Assembly: GCA_034437575.1 (NCBI GenBank)
Contig: DAOTTY010000114.1
Span: 1-56,601 of the forward strand
DNA length: 56,601 bases
Direction of reading: 5' to 3'
DNA from: DAOTTY01 sp034437575
Lineage (GTDB): Bacteria; Chloroflexota; Anaerolineae; Aggregatilineales; Phototrophicaceae
Part shown: piece by piece, positions 44,260-52,347 of the stretch
Layout: the number at the start of each line of letters is the position of its first letter
Numbering within the stretch: the stretch's first letter is position 1
The notes under the pieces: model-generated
Told to the model about the DNA's origin: nothing
Database searches by the model: none
Seen by the model: only the letters and a program-made list of their open reading frames with translations
Made by a program: the position numbers and the translations under genes

Positions 44260-44685
44260 ATGTATCACAACATCACCATTATGCTCATTGCCCTGTTCCG
44301 CACGCTGTTTAGCGATGAATACCGCGTGCAGCAGCTTATTGCAGACCTGGCCGCCGATGACCCGGACGAGGCATCGGCGGCGGCAGAGGAACTTGGGGAG
44401 CGGCAGGCCGCGTTTGCCGTCCCAGCACTGCTGCAACTGCTAGCGATGACGGCGGTTGACGGCTTTACAGGTGAGCCGGGCGCAAGGATCGACCTGCGGC
44501 AAGATGTGGTGCGGGCGTTGGGGCGCATCGCAGACGCACGCAGCGTGCAGGCGCTGGCGGATGTGCTGGCAAGTGAGCCAGATCGCGGCGTGTGCTACGA
44601 GGCGCTGCACGCGCTCCGGCAAATTGGCACGCCAGCAGCGGTTGAAATCGTGCAACAGTGGGAAAACAAAACGGGCAGCACCTAG
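44260..44685 (+). CDS. Small HEAT/PBS-lyase-type repeat protein
   Basis: The 141-residue protein contains about three helical repeats, with the typical valine/alanine-rich text DVVRALGRIADARSVQALADVL and CYEALHALRQIGTPAAVEIV, of the HEAT type found in PBS lyases and scaffolds. The ATG at 44260 lies seven bases after the lipoprotein stop; another in-frame ATG at 44281 is possible, and neither has a clear ribosome site. It is last in the three-gene run. A binding rather than catalytic role is likely. Confidence 0.7.
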   Translation: MYHNITIMLIALFRTLFSDEYRVQQLIADLAADDPDEASAAAEELGERQAAFAVPALLQLLAMTAVDGFTGEPGARIDLRQDVVRALGRIADARSVQALADVLASEPDRGVCYEALHALRQIGTPAAVEIVQQWENKTGST

Positions 44686-44728
44686 CGAATGTGCCGCCCG
44701 CCTGACCTGTGCTATCTAACCGGCTGCC

Positions 44729-46033
44729 CTAGCGGAAGACGACGGTTTCACGGCCAAACACGTCAATGCCGCGCAGGTCGTCTAGCGTCTCGCCGCCGCA
44801 GTCTTGCAGCAACACGTCGTAGCTGTCCGCCTCCAACTCCCAGGTACGGTCATCGCCTGCTGCAATGATCTCACGAGCGCCAAGTTGGTCAGCTCCCCAG
44901 TCAGACGCGGTCGTTGGAGAAATGAAAACGTAGCAGATTGACCCACCAGACGCATTTTGAACGGTGAGGGCTGCGGGGCCACCGTCGCTGCCGACAGCCA
45001 GTTGCAGCGAAGCGCCGTCGAATGTGCCCACGGTTTGCCCGTCGAACTCCACGCTGCGAACGTCCTGCAACGTCTCGCCGGCACAGTCTTGCAACAGCAC
45101 ATCGTACAGGCCGGGGTCAAACGCAAAGTCGAATGAGTCTCCGGCGCGGATGATGCCACTGCCACCCAAACGACCTTCCCCCCAGTTGGTGGCCGTCGTC
45201 GGGGAAATGTACACCTGGCAGATCGCCAGGCCAGATGCGTTCACCAGGGTGAAACTGCCAGCGCCGCTGCTGCCGCCTGCAAATGAATCGGGCTTAGCCG
45301 GGGCGCTGTCACCCAGAGAGAAGCCGTCTGCGGCCATTTTGCCTTCTGCTGCTGTCAGCGGCAGGATTCCACCCAGGCGACCCGCCGTGCGCTCTTCGCT
45401 GACGACCCACGTTGGCAAGCCAATCCACTCACCATCCGCGTTGACGGCAAGGCCGCCGCTGTTGCCGCCGCTGATTTCGGCGTCCGTCCAGTACCACACA
45501 GGCAAGCGCTGCCCGTTCACACTGCCGTTTTGCACGGTCACCACCTCACCGGTGGTCACGACCATGTAGCCATCGCCAATGCCGGGGTAGCCATAGATGC
45601 GAATGGTTTCGCCAATGGTGGCCTCTGTACCAGCGGGGGACACGTAAGGCAGGCGCTCGCTGACAGCATTGATGGTGCGGCCCTGGCGGTTCCGGTCGAT
45701 TTGCAAGATGGCAAAGTCGATGTCGTAATCATCGGACGTATAAACCAGGGAAGCGTAATAGCGCAGCACAGGCTGCTCACGGATGTCGTCTAGCATATAG
45801 ATAGCGAAGTTGTCCCCATCTTCGATGACATGGCGGTTAGTGTAGATGTAACCCTCCGGCGAAATGATCGTCCCGGAGCCTGTGCCCATAGCCCGACGCC
45901 CACTCAACGTCTCGATCAAAACGACACTGGAAGCCACATCCTCGATAGCTCCCCCCTTCACATCCTGTGCCGCTACCACCAGGGGAAGCCCCAGCACCAG
46001 CAGCACCAGCAGCGTTAAGCTAAATCGCTTCAT
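44729..46033 (-). CDS. Secreted trypsin-like serine protease with duplicated C-terminal domain
   Basis: The 434-residue protein has a signal peptide (LLVLLVLGLPLVVAAQ). A chymotrypsin-fold protease occupies about 25-230, with His68 in TNRHVIED, Asp106 in DYDIDFAIL and Ser192 in SGGNSGG. After a Gly/Ser linker come two copies of one domain, at about 261-337 and 356-434, with equivalent residues 95 apart. Each copy has NASG, IC-V-ISPTTA-(N/D)WG, then YDVLLQDC-GETL-D-R, with one Cys near each end. No PDZ domain is present, so it differs from HtrA/DegP. AAGGA lies ten bases before the ATG; a TATAAT hexamer (minus strand, 46080-46085) may be its -10. Confidence 0.85.
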   Translation of the reverse strand: MKRFSLTLLVLLVLGLPLVVAAQDVKGGAIEDVASSVVLIETLSGRRAMGTGSGTIISPEGYIYTNRHVIEDGDNFAIYMLDDIREQPVLRYYASLVYTSDDYDIDFAILQIDRNRQGRTINAVSERLPYVSPAGTEATIGETIRIYGYPGIGDGYMVVTTGEVVTVQNGSVNGQRLPVWYWTDAEISGGNSGGLAVNADGEWIGLPTWVVSEERTAGRLGGILPLTAAEGKMAADGFSLGDSAPAKPDSFAGGSSGAGSFTLVNASGLAICQVYISPTTATNWGEGRLGGSGIIRAGDSFDFAFDPGLYDVLLQDCAGETLQDVRSVEFDGQTVGTFDGASLQLAVGSDGGPAALTVQNASGGSICYVFISPTTASDWGADQLGAREIIAAGDDRTWELEADSYDVLLQDCGGETLDDLRGIDVFGRETVVFR

Positions 46034-46151
46034 CTTTTACACGTCCTTAAACAGTCTGCTCTTGTGTTTCTCTGATTGTATTATATGCGAAAGATTCGCC
46101 AAGCTGCGTAAAAGTTCAGCAATCACCCATAAAAAATGATAAACGCAAAGC

Positions 46152-47651
46152 CTACAACAGCGGTGTTTTCTCCATGTCGTCGTAGTCGCAGGCCAGTTCG
46201 CGCCAGGCCCGCCCCAAGCGCCTGAAGCCCTCTTCGATGCGGTCAGGCGCTTGCAGCGCGTAGTTAATCCGCATGTGGTAGGTGCCGTCGTTGTTGGTGT
46301 GGAACACGTTGCCGATGGCATAGGCCACGTCCATTTGTATGGCAGAGATGAACAACTCGGCGGCAGTCGGGCCGCTATCAGGCAGTTTGACCCATAGGTA
46401 CAGCCCGCCCGTAGGCACCTGCCAGCGAGACCCCGGCGGCAGGTGGCGCTCAGCGGCTTGCAGGGCCACATCGCGGCGGTGGCGCAGTTCGCGGATGTTC
46501 TTCTCGATTTGCCCGGCCAGCACACCCCGCTGCAACAGCAGGTGAATGGCCCGCTGGTTTAACCCTGGCGTGGATATATCCGCTGAGGCTTTGACTCGCG
46601 CCAGCCGCTCGTAGTGGCGGTTGTCGCTAATCAGGTAGCCAATCCGCATCCCTGGCAGCGAAATTTTCGTGAAGCCGCTGGCGTAGATCACCAGCCCGGT
46701 TTCATCTAAGGCTTTGAGGGGCGGGGCGGGTTCGCCCTCAAACGTCAATTCCTGATAAACCCCGTCTTCCAGGATGGTCAGGCCGTAGCTTTCGGCCAGC
46801 CGCAGCAGTTGACGGCGGCGGTGCAGCGGCATCACATTCCCGGTCGGGTTTTGAAACGACGGCGTGATGTACAGCAGGCGCGGGCGGTGATCCACCAGAT
46901 AGTTTTCCAGGCAGTCCAGCCGGATGCCCTCGTCGTCCATCGCAATGCCCGATACCTGCACACGCCGCGTGCGGGCTATATCCAACACGCCTAAATACGT
47001 CGGGTTGGATGTCACGAGCGTGTCGCCCTCACCCAACAGCGCCTGAATCACCAGGTCGAGTGCCTGCTGCGTGCCGCCCGTCACCAACACCTGTGACGCC
47101 GCACACCGGATGCCCCACGAACTCACATAATCTCGAATGGCTGCCCGTAGTGGGCCATAACCCTCGGTGGCTTCGTAGGTCAGCGCGTCAGCGCCGTCGC
47201 GTTCTAGCACAAGGTTGATGGCATCACGCACCTGGCGCACCGGGATAAACGACTTGGGCGGGATGCCCTGGCTGAAGTTAATCACACCGGGTTTGCGTGC
47301 CAAACGCATCATCTCGCGGATGGAGCGATCCTGGTGGGTGTGCGATTCGCTGGCATCTACCCGTGAGGCGGGCCGGGATGCTTGAGCCGCAGGTTCCCCC
47401 TTTGCTACAAACGTCCCCCGCCCCGCGTGGGCACTCAAGTAGCCCTGGGAGCGCAGTTCGGCGTAGGCATTCACCACACTAATGCGGCTGATGTCTAGCT
47501 GGCGGGCGAGGTCGCGGCTGGCGGGCAGGCGCATCCCGGCGGCGAGGGTGCCACTGTCAATTTGTAGTTGGATATGGCGAATCAGTTGGCGGTAGATCGG
47601 TTCTTCACTATCACGATCCAGTGAAATAGGTAAAGTTTGAGCATTAACCAT
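46152..47651 (-). CDS. MocR-type GntR/aminotransferase regulator
   Basis: The 499-residue protein begins with a GntR winged helix (about 12-80, MRLPASRDLARQLDISRISVVNAY). A class-I aminotransferase-like domain follows, with SNPTYLGVLD, SFQNPTGNVMP and the PLP lysine in YASGFTKISLPGMRIGY. MocR regulators use PLP or an amino-acid-PLP adduct to change DNA binding; known members (PdxR, GabR) control vitamin B6 or GABA use. The controlled genes are not clear here. The start has AGG eight bases upstream. A palindrome and direct repeats lie in the upstream gap. Confidence 0.92.
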   Translation of the reverse strand: MVNAQTLPISLDRDSEEPIYRQLIRHIQLQIDSGTLAAGMRLPASRDLARQLDISRISVVNAYAELRSQGYLSAHAGRGTFVAKGEPAAQASRPASRVDASESHTHQDRSIREMMRLARKPGVINFSQGIPPKSFIPVRQVRDAINLVLERDGADALTYEATEGYGPLRAAIRDYVSSWGIRCAASQVLVTGGTQQALDLVIQALLGEGDTLVTSNPTYLGVLDIARTRRVQVSGIAMDDEGIRLDCLENYLVDHRPRLLYITPSFQNPTGNVMPLHRRRQLLRLAESYGLTILEDGVYQELTFEGEPAPPLKALDETGLVIYASGFTKISLPGMRIGYLISDNRHYERLARVKASADISTPGLNQRAIHLLLQRGVLAGQIEKNIRELRHRRDVALQAAERHLPPGSRWQVPTGGLYLWVKLPDSGPTAAELFISAIQMDVAYAIGNVFHTNNDGTYHMRINYALQAPDRIEEGFRRLGRAWRELACDYDDMEKTPLL

Positions 47652-47665
47652 GAGGGCACCTAGTC

Positions 47666-47737
47666 GTTTAGTTCAACAGTATGGCGAGTACCGCTTAACG
47701 TAACACGCCCTCAGTTTAGTGCCTATAACTGGTTATA
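47666..47737. promoter_or_regulatory. Candidate operator region of the MocR-type gene
   Basis: Upstream of the MocR-type start, GTTTAGT occurs twice as a direct repeat (47666-47672 and 47714-47720, 48 bases apart). A perfect inverted repeat TATAAC-TG-GTTATA lies at 47724-47737. MocR proteins are known to bind direct repeats near their own promoters. Which of these is the site is unknown. Confidence 0.35.
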
Positions 47738-47776
47738 TCCATTAGGCATATTGGTGCTATTGGGCGGTCGCGTGTG

Positions 47777-48646
47777 TTAGGTGTTACATGGCACAGTGAT
47801 GTGCTGGCCGACGGCGATTCGGGTGGGGTCATCAATGCTGTTGGCCTGGGCGATAACCGTTACACTGGTGCCGTAGCGCAGCGAAATGCGAAATAGATTA
47901 TCGCCTTCCTGTATCACGTAGACGACTGCCGGGCCGCACTGCTGTGCGGGCAGCGCGGCACCGCCACAGGGTATGTTAAGCCTTTGGCCTGTTCGCAGCG
48001 TAAACGGTGAGGTGATGCTGTTGCGCTCTAGTATGATGAGTTCGCCGGTGTGGGTGGCGCTGGCAATGCTGCTGAGCGTATCCCCCGGTTGGACGGTGTA
48101 AAAGCAGCCGTCATGGTTGGCGGTAATGGCAGGTGCCGCTGGCCTTGTTGCACCCGTGCCAAACTGCGCTAACGCTGAGGCAGAGCCATTCCCGCTGGAC
48201 TGTGCAACGGCTACTGCCCTTGAGCCGTCTACCTGGGCAAAGGCTGAGGCTGACCCGCCCGCGCCTGCTTCTGCAATGGCGATGGCAACCCCCCCCGTAC
48301 CCCATTCCGGCAGTGCCGCCAGTACGCCACAAATATCTGCACCAACGATGAACTTGGTTTCGTCAGGGTTGGTGTTGATGTGAACCTGCAACTCGTTGGA
48401 TTTGAGCGCAAAGACGCTGTAGGTGGTACCGCGTATGACCGGCTGGTTTTGTTGGAGGGTGGCGGCGGTTTGTAGGGCAGCGGCGGCCTGTACTTTGCCG
48501 ACCTGAATGGCGGGCGTGCCATCTAACAGAAACACGATCACATCCGTTTGGCACTGAACACTGAAATCGGTCTGTGCGTGGGCACGCCGCGCCACACCGA
48601 ACGTTATCAGCGTTAATATCAGGGTGAAGTATGCCAACCGCTGCAT
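47777..48646 (-). CDS. Secreted protein with Ala/Ser/Gly-rich segment and two LysM domains
   Basis: The ATG at 48646 has GGGAG ten bases upstream and gives 289 residues starting MQRLAYFTLILTL, with a signal ending ARRAHAQ. Residues about 25-115 are a beta-rich domain with cysteines. A low-complexity stretch of about 45 residues rich in Ala, Ser and Gly follows (GGSASAFAQVDGSRAVAVAQ). Then come two LysM domains, from CFYTVQPGDTLSSIA and VVYVIQEGDNLFRISLRYG, each closed by cysteines near PCGG and PCNT. LysM binds peptidoglycan or chitin-like sugars, so the protein is probably held on the cell wall. It is the last gene of the surface block. Confidence 0.8.
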   Translation of the reverse strand: MQRLAYFTLILTLITFGVARRAHAQTDFSVQCQTDVIVFLLDGTPAIQVGKVQAAAALQTAATLQQNQPVIRGTTYSVFALKSNELQVHINTNPDETKFIVGADICGVLAALPEWGTGGVAIAIAEAGAGGSASAFAQVDGSRAVAVAQSSGNGSASALAQFGTGATRPAAPAITANHDGCFYTVQPGDTLSSIASATHTGELIILERNSITSPFTLRTGQRLNIPCGGAALPAQQCGPAVVYVIQEGDNLFRISLRYGTSVTVIAQANSIDDPTRIAVGQHITVPCNT

Positions 48647-48672
48647 GTGGTCTGCTCCCAAAGCGGTTGCTA

Positions 48673-48701
48673 CGGGGGCTTTTTGATACATCAAGCCCCC
48701 G
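48673..48701 (-). terminator. Hairpin between the small Ala-rich gene and the LysM gene
   Basis: A 9-bp GC-rich stem (48693-48701 with 48673-48681, 11-base loop) stands between the stop of the small gene and the start of the LysM gene. No T-run follows on the minus strand. It may stop part of the transcription or protect the upstream mRNA, giving more of the small protein than of the LysM protein. Confidence 0.5.
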
Positions 48702-48729
48702 CAGCATCCAAACTCACTGACGATAGGGC

Positions 48730-49158
48730 TTAGTTAGCCGCAGCCGCAGCCGCAGCGAACCCACCGAAAGACGAGGTCTGGATGAATGCCTGCGACCCGA
48801 ACGGCGTGCTCACAGACTGCGCGAAAGCAGCGGCGTTGCCACCGGAATTCACAGCGCTGATGGCCGTCGGCCCTGCCACAAATACAAACTCATACACATC
48901 TTCATGATCGTTGTATTCCAGCACAAAGAGGCCGCTGCCCGTTGCGGCGGCATAGCCCGCGCCGTTGCCTATAGAACCAGCCTGTGTGTAAACCGTGTTG
49001 CCAATCGTTTGCGAGTAACCGAAGGCGGCCCCGAAGCCCGCCGTAGAGGCGCTGGCAACAACCTGAGCGCTGGCCACCTGGATAGACACAGCCATAATCA
49101 GGGCACCGGTTAGCACAGCCGCCAGACGAACGATGTTGTTCAGGTTAAACTTTATCAC
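48730..49158 (-). CDS. Small secreted Ala/Gly/Ser-rich protein, possible fibre subunit
   Basis: A GTG at 49158 is preferred: it is preceded by GGAG at a nine-base distance and gives 142 residues starting (M)IKFNLNNIVRLA. The ATG 15 bases upstream has no ribosome site. A signal peptide ends near IQVASAQ. The mature protein of about 110 residues is rich in Ala, Gly and Ser with aromatic and Gln residues at intervals (FGAAFGYSQTIGNTVYTQAG, GGNAAAFAQSVSTPFGSQAF) and ends in a run of alanines. Such sequences form beta-rich, often polymeric surface proteins, but no known family is recognised. It has the best promoter seen in the block. Confidence 0.7.
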   Translation of the reverse strand: MIKFNLNNIVRLAAVLTGALIMAVSIQVASAQVVASASTAGFGAAFGYSQTIGNTVYTQAGSIGNGAGYAAATGSGLFVLEYNDHEDVYEFVFVAGPTAISAVNSGGNAAAFAQSVSTPFGSQAFIQTSSFGGFAAAAAAAN

Positions 49159-49209
49159 TGCACATTTCTCCATAAATCACTTAGCAGAAGGGTAAATTCC
49201 CCTGAATGC

Positions 49210-49239
49210 AATGTAATGTAGTTATCAACAGCGTGTCAA
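49210..49239 (-). promoter_or_regulatory. Sigma70-type promoter for the small Ala/Gly-rich gene
   Basis: On the minus strand a perfect TTGACA (49234-49239) is followed after 18 bases by TACATT (49210-49215). This lies about 50 bases before the chosen GTG start and is the best -35 match I saw at a plausible site in the window. The surrounding gap is AT-rich. Confidence 0.55.
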
Positions 49240-49276
49240 CTAGAACGCAGTATGAAATAAAAAACTGAAATCTAAC

Positions 49277-50419
49277 TTACGGGCTGCACGGCACCACAAC
49301 CTCTGGCACCACAATCGTCCCTGATGGGACAGCGCCAAGGCCAAGCTGCCCTGTAAGGTTTGGTGGGGGCAAAACGACATCACATGGGCTTTCAGCAGCG
49401 GCCTGTTTGGCCTCTACCGGACTGGTATTCGCAGGGGCGGGGGGCGTGCTGGTGTCTACCTCATTTGGGCAGGGAACCGTCAACTGCTGCCCCGTGTAGA
49501 TATTCGAGCGGTCAGGAATGTTGTTAGCGACGACGAGCGCATCAACAGTGGTGCCGTAGCGCTGCGAAATGCGGAACAGGTTTTCACCACTGGCAACGGT
49601 ATGCGTCACGAAGGTGCCGCAGTTCGCCGTTTGGGCGGTCATGGGGGCGGGTGCCACCTCAACCGAATAGCCGAGCGCGGTAAGCAACCGCCCCACCGGG
49701 GCCGCGACAGCTAGCTCAGTCTCAAAAGCTGTGCGAGAAGCCGACCAGAACTGCACTACGGCGTTATTATCCATCACAGCGTTAGCGGTGCTGCCCGCCA
49801 TGACGGTTTCGCCATTGGCGATGGCCAGTTCGCCGCTGTGAACCGTCGCGCTCAGGCTGTTGGGGGACTGCCACTGTAAGGTGACGAGACCCGTGAGGCG
49901 GACGGACTGGCTGTTGATTTGCAGGCTGGCGGTGGTGCCTTCGCCAGTGTACACGGCCAGCAAAGACGGTGCTTCGGTGCAAGGACCAGCTTCAGGGGCG
50001 GTTTGCAGCGTCAATTCAGTGAATGGGCCGGGTACTGCTTCCGTTTCAGCGGGGCGGCTGAGGGTGGCCTCCCCCGTAAGCAGGGCGATGACCTCACCAC
50101 CGCTAACGTCCTCAAGGCTGAGGGCGGCAGTGCCCCATGTGCCCGCGTCCAGGTCCGCAGCGAATGCTGTGATGCGTTCTAACGCATTCAGGGAGGTGCG
50201 GGTTGTGTCAGCGTCGGGGGCGGCGTCCGCTGTAAACGCTTCTTCCACCGCCTGCGACCCGTAACAGACGGTGCCAGGGGCCAGGTCGGTGCAGGCTTCT
50301 GCCAGGGTTGCCACGGCGGATTCAACCAACGCGGGGCACGTCGTTTGCGCGGTGGACTGCCCCGCTATCATGACGCATACCAGGCTAACACCACACATCC
50401 AAAATAACTGCCGCATCAT
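49277..50419 (-). CDS. Secreted FecR-like protein with LysM domain
   Basis: The 380-residue protein has a signal peptide ending near QSTAQ. An N-terminal motif follows, with paired cysteines (TCPALVESAV, EACTDLAPGTVCYGSQAV). Next is a beta-rich region of about 180 residues that resembles a FecR-type domain (LVTLQWQSPNSLSATVHSGELAIANGETVMAGSTA). One LysM starts at FVTHTVASGENLFRISQRYG and ends near TVPCPN. The C-terminal 60 residues are Pro/Ala-rich. AGGGG lies seven bases before the first ATG. It probably sits on the wall through LysM. The FecR assignment is by sequence pattern only. Confidence 0.75.
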   Translation of the reverse strand: MMRQLFWMCGVSLVCVMIAGQSTAQTTCPALVESAVATLAEACTDLAPGTVCYGSQAVEEAFTADAAPDADTTRTSLNALERITAFAADLDAGTWGTAALSLEDVSGGEVIALLTGEATLSRPAETEAVPGPFTELTLQTAPEAGPCTEAPSLLAVYTGEGTTASLQINSQSVRLTGLVTLQWQSPNSLSATVHSGELAIANGETVMAGSTANAVMDNNAVVQFWSASRTAFETELAVAAPVGRLLTALGYSVEVAPAPMTAQTANCGTFVTHTVASGENLFRISQRYGTTVDALVVANNIPDRSNIYTGQQLTVPCPNEVDTSTPPAPANTSPVEAKQAAAESPCDVVLPPPNLTGQLGLGAVPSGTIVVPEVVVPCSP

Positions 50420-50521
50420 GAGTATGCCCCTTCAGAATTTCAACTTTATCACTTATTAGCTTAGGGGATGGCCCCGCGTGGTGCAAGTTCAGGGATGGTT
50501 AGGTATGCGTAGGGACGACGC

Positions 50522-50552
50522 CATATCGGCAGCCCCATTGGGGCGGGATATG
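50522..50552. repeat. Nested palindrome after the 25-residue-repeat gene
   Basis: The arms CATATC (50522-50527) and GATATG (50547-50552) enclose the inner palindrome GCCCCATTGGGGC. It lies in the gap between the stop of the coiled-coil gene (50595) and the next gene. No T-run follows. It is similar in design to the nested palindrome at 4503-4564 and may be a terminator or mRNA end-protecting element. Confidence 0.45.
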
Positions 50553-50594
50553 TGCGCCGCTGGCCCTCGCTAACACGCCCACACCCGCAACCTG

Positions 50595-52223
50595 CTACCC
50601 GGCAAACTGCCAGATTTGCGAATGGGTAAACGTACACCCGGCCTCGTCACTGCTTTCAAACGTGCCGGACGTAATAGAAACGACCCCGCTGTCGTGCGTA
50701 AAGTCTGTGAGCGTTACGGCTTCTTCGTCGTTGATGAACAACTGGAAACTGCTGCCCTGCACAATGAGTACGAGTTCATTGGTCGCATTGGGGGCTGTGT
50801 TGAGCGCAGACGGTGTGGCATTTGCGCCAGAGCGCCACTCGTCGTCTTCCAGGATAAAGAAGCGTGCGGTACCTAAACGGTCAATTTCCGCATTGTAGTA
50901 GTTGTCTCGGTCTGTGCGGTGGAAGCTGAAGCCGCAGTAGTCGTCACGGCCCCCCGGCCCCCATGCGATGGTTGTTGCAGCAACGAAGCTGGTGTACTCA
51001 CCCGCAAATGATTCACCGACAATCAGGTTATCCTCACCGGACAGATCGAACGTGAAGCCGTCGATGGTGTCTGTCAGGTTGAGCGCATCGCTGGCAAGGT
51101 TCACCGCTGCGAGTTCTGCCTCAATTACGGCGATACCCTCGTTGGCTTTGGGCACGTCCGGGTCGGTTCCCTCCGGTTTAGCTGTCTGGTCGTCGGGGTC
51201 GCCTGGGGGCGTTGCATCTCCCGGAGTGCCCTCTTCCATGCCAGCCATGCCAGAAAGGGCGACGGCTTGCGTTGCAATGAGGGTACCCTGCACTTCAATT
51301 GCTGCCTGCTGGACGGCCTGCTGTGTCGCCTGCAAGCCCAGTTCCTCTGCCTGGACGGTACCCGTTGCACGCAGGTCAGATGCTTCCAGCGACAAATTAT
51401 CGGCTTCAGCTTCTAGCCCAGCCGTGCGCGTAGATGCCGCGTCAGCATCGACAATAGCGATTTCGGCGTCAATGGTGGCGCGGGCAGCTACCGTCGTTGC
51501 CTGACCTGCCACTGCGGCAGCCGCAACATCATTCGTTGCAGCCACACCTGCCACCTCGGTTGCTGTGGCAACAAGGTCGTCGTTACGGGCTTCCAATGCC
51601 GCAACATCAAACGCAGCCGTCGCTGCGCCTTCTGTTGCGGACAGGGAAAGATCGGCTTCGCGCTCCGTCAAAATGTCAATATCGGCGCGGGCAGTGGCCG
51701 CACTGCGCGTGGCCGCTACGCTGACTTCCGTGCCGCTGGCCTCCAACTCATCAATGACGGTGGCCGCTTCGCGGGCGGCGCGTGTGGCCGCAGCACCCAC
51801 CTGCGTTGCCTTCGCTTCCAGGTCGCCAATCTCAGCACGGGCCGTGCCCACACTCTCGGTGAAGGCCGCCGCGACTTCCGTGCCGCTGCCTTCCAGGTCG
51901 CTGATGTCGGTTGCCGCTTGCCCGGCCACCTCTGTCGATGTGGCGGCAAGCTGTGTGCCTTCTTCCTCGGCAGTGCCGACGGCTTCACTGCCCGCAACGG
52001 CGATGTCCGTCCCACCTGCTTGCAGCCCGGCGATATCGGCGGCGGCTGTATCCGCTGCATCGGCAGCTTGCTGGGCGGATTGGGTGGCGCGGGCGGTTTC
52101 GTCACGGAGCTGCCCCCGCGTTTGGATGTACAAGGCAGCGGCAGTGGCGGTCACCAATGCCAACGCCACCAACCCCACGATAAACGCATTGCGGTTGTTG
52201 TTCGGGTTTCCCTGCTCGGTCAT
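50595..52223 (-). CDS. Membrane-anchored protein with 25-residue coiled-coil repeats and C-terminal jelly-roll domain
   Basis: The 542-residue protein starts MTEQGNPNNN at 52223, with AGG seven bases upstream. One membrane span lies at about 13-35. After it come about six tandem 25-residue repeats (about 60-230), each opening with I/V-x-x-L-E and ending with T/A-R/A-A-T/E. For example, IGDLEAKATQVG is followed 25 residues later by IDELEASGTEVS. A further Ala/Thr/Glu-rich helix and an acidic Pro/Gly linker follow. The last 160 residues are a beta-rich domain (DYCGFSFHRTDRDNYYNAEI, FQLFINDEEAVTLTDF) like that of the PPC protein at 28251. It is an exported stalk-and-head design; the ligand of the head is unknown. 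Confidence 0.8.
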   Translation of the reverse strand: MTEQGNPNNNRNAFIVGLVALALVTATAAALYIQTRGQLRDETARATQSAQQAADAADTAAADIAGLQAGGTDIAVAGSEAVGTAEEEGTQLAATSTEVAGQAATDISDLEGSGTEVAAAFTESVGTARAEIGDLEAKATQVGAAATRAAREAATVIDELEASGTEVSVAATRSAATARADIDILTEREADLSLSATEGAATAAFDVAALEARNDDLVATATEVAGVAATNDVAAAAVAGQATTVAARATIDAEIAIVDADAASTRTAGLEAEADNLSLEASDLRATGTVQAEELGLQATQQAVQQAAIEVQGTLIATQAVALSGMAGMEEGTPGDATPPGDPDDQTAKPEGTDPDVPKANEGIAVIEAELAAVNLASDALNLTDTIDGFTFDLSGEDNLIVGESFAGEYTSFVAATTIAWGPGGRDDYCGFSFHRTDRDNYYNAEIDRLGTARFFILEDDEWRSGANATPSALNTAPNATNELVLIVQGSSFQLFINDEEAVTLTDFTHDSGVVSITSGTFESSDEAGCTFTHSQIWQFAG

Positions 52224-52347
52224 GAACATACCTGTTTTAGCTGTTTAACTTTTTTGGAACGAACGATATTTTAGCGGCGAGTGTCCTGCGGGGGCAATGA
52301 TGGGGGTTGGGACTCAGGATGCAGCTTCCCAACCCGCCGGTGTGTGT

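Noticed and set aside
51400..52100. Regular DNA repeats in the coiled-coil gene as a possible CRISPR array
   Set aside because: The 75-base period is in frame, codes for 25-residue repeats and has no constant repeat with variable spacers.
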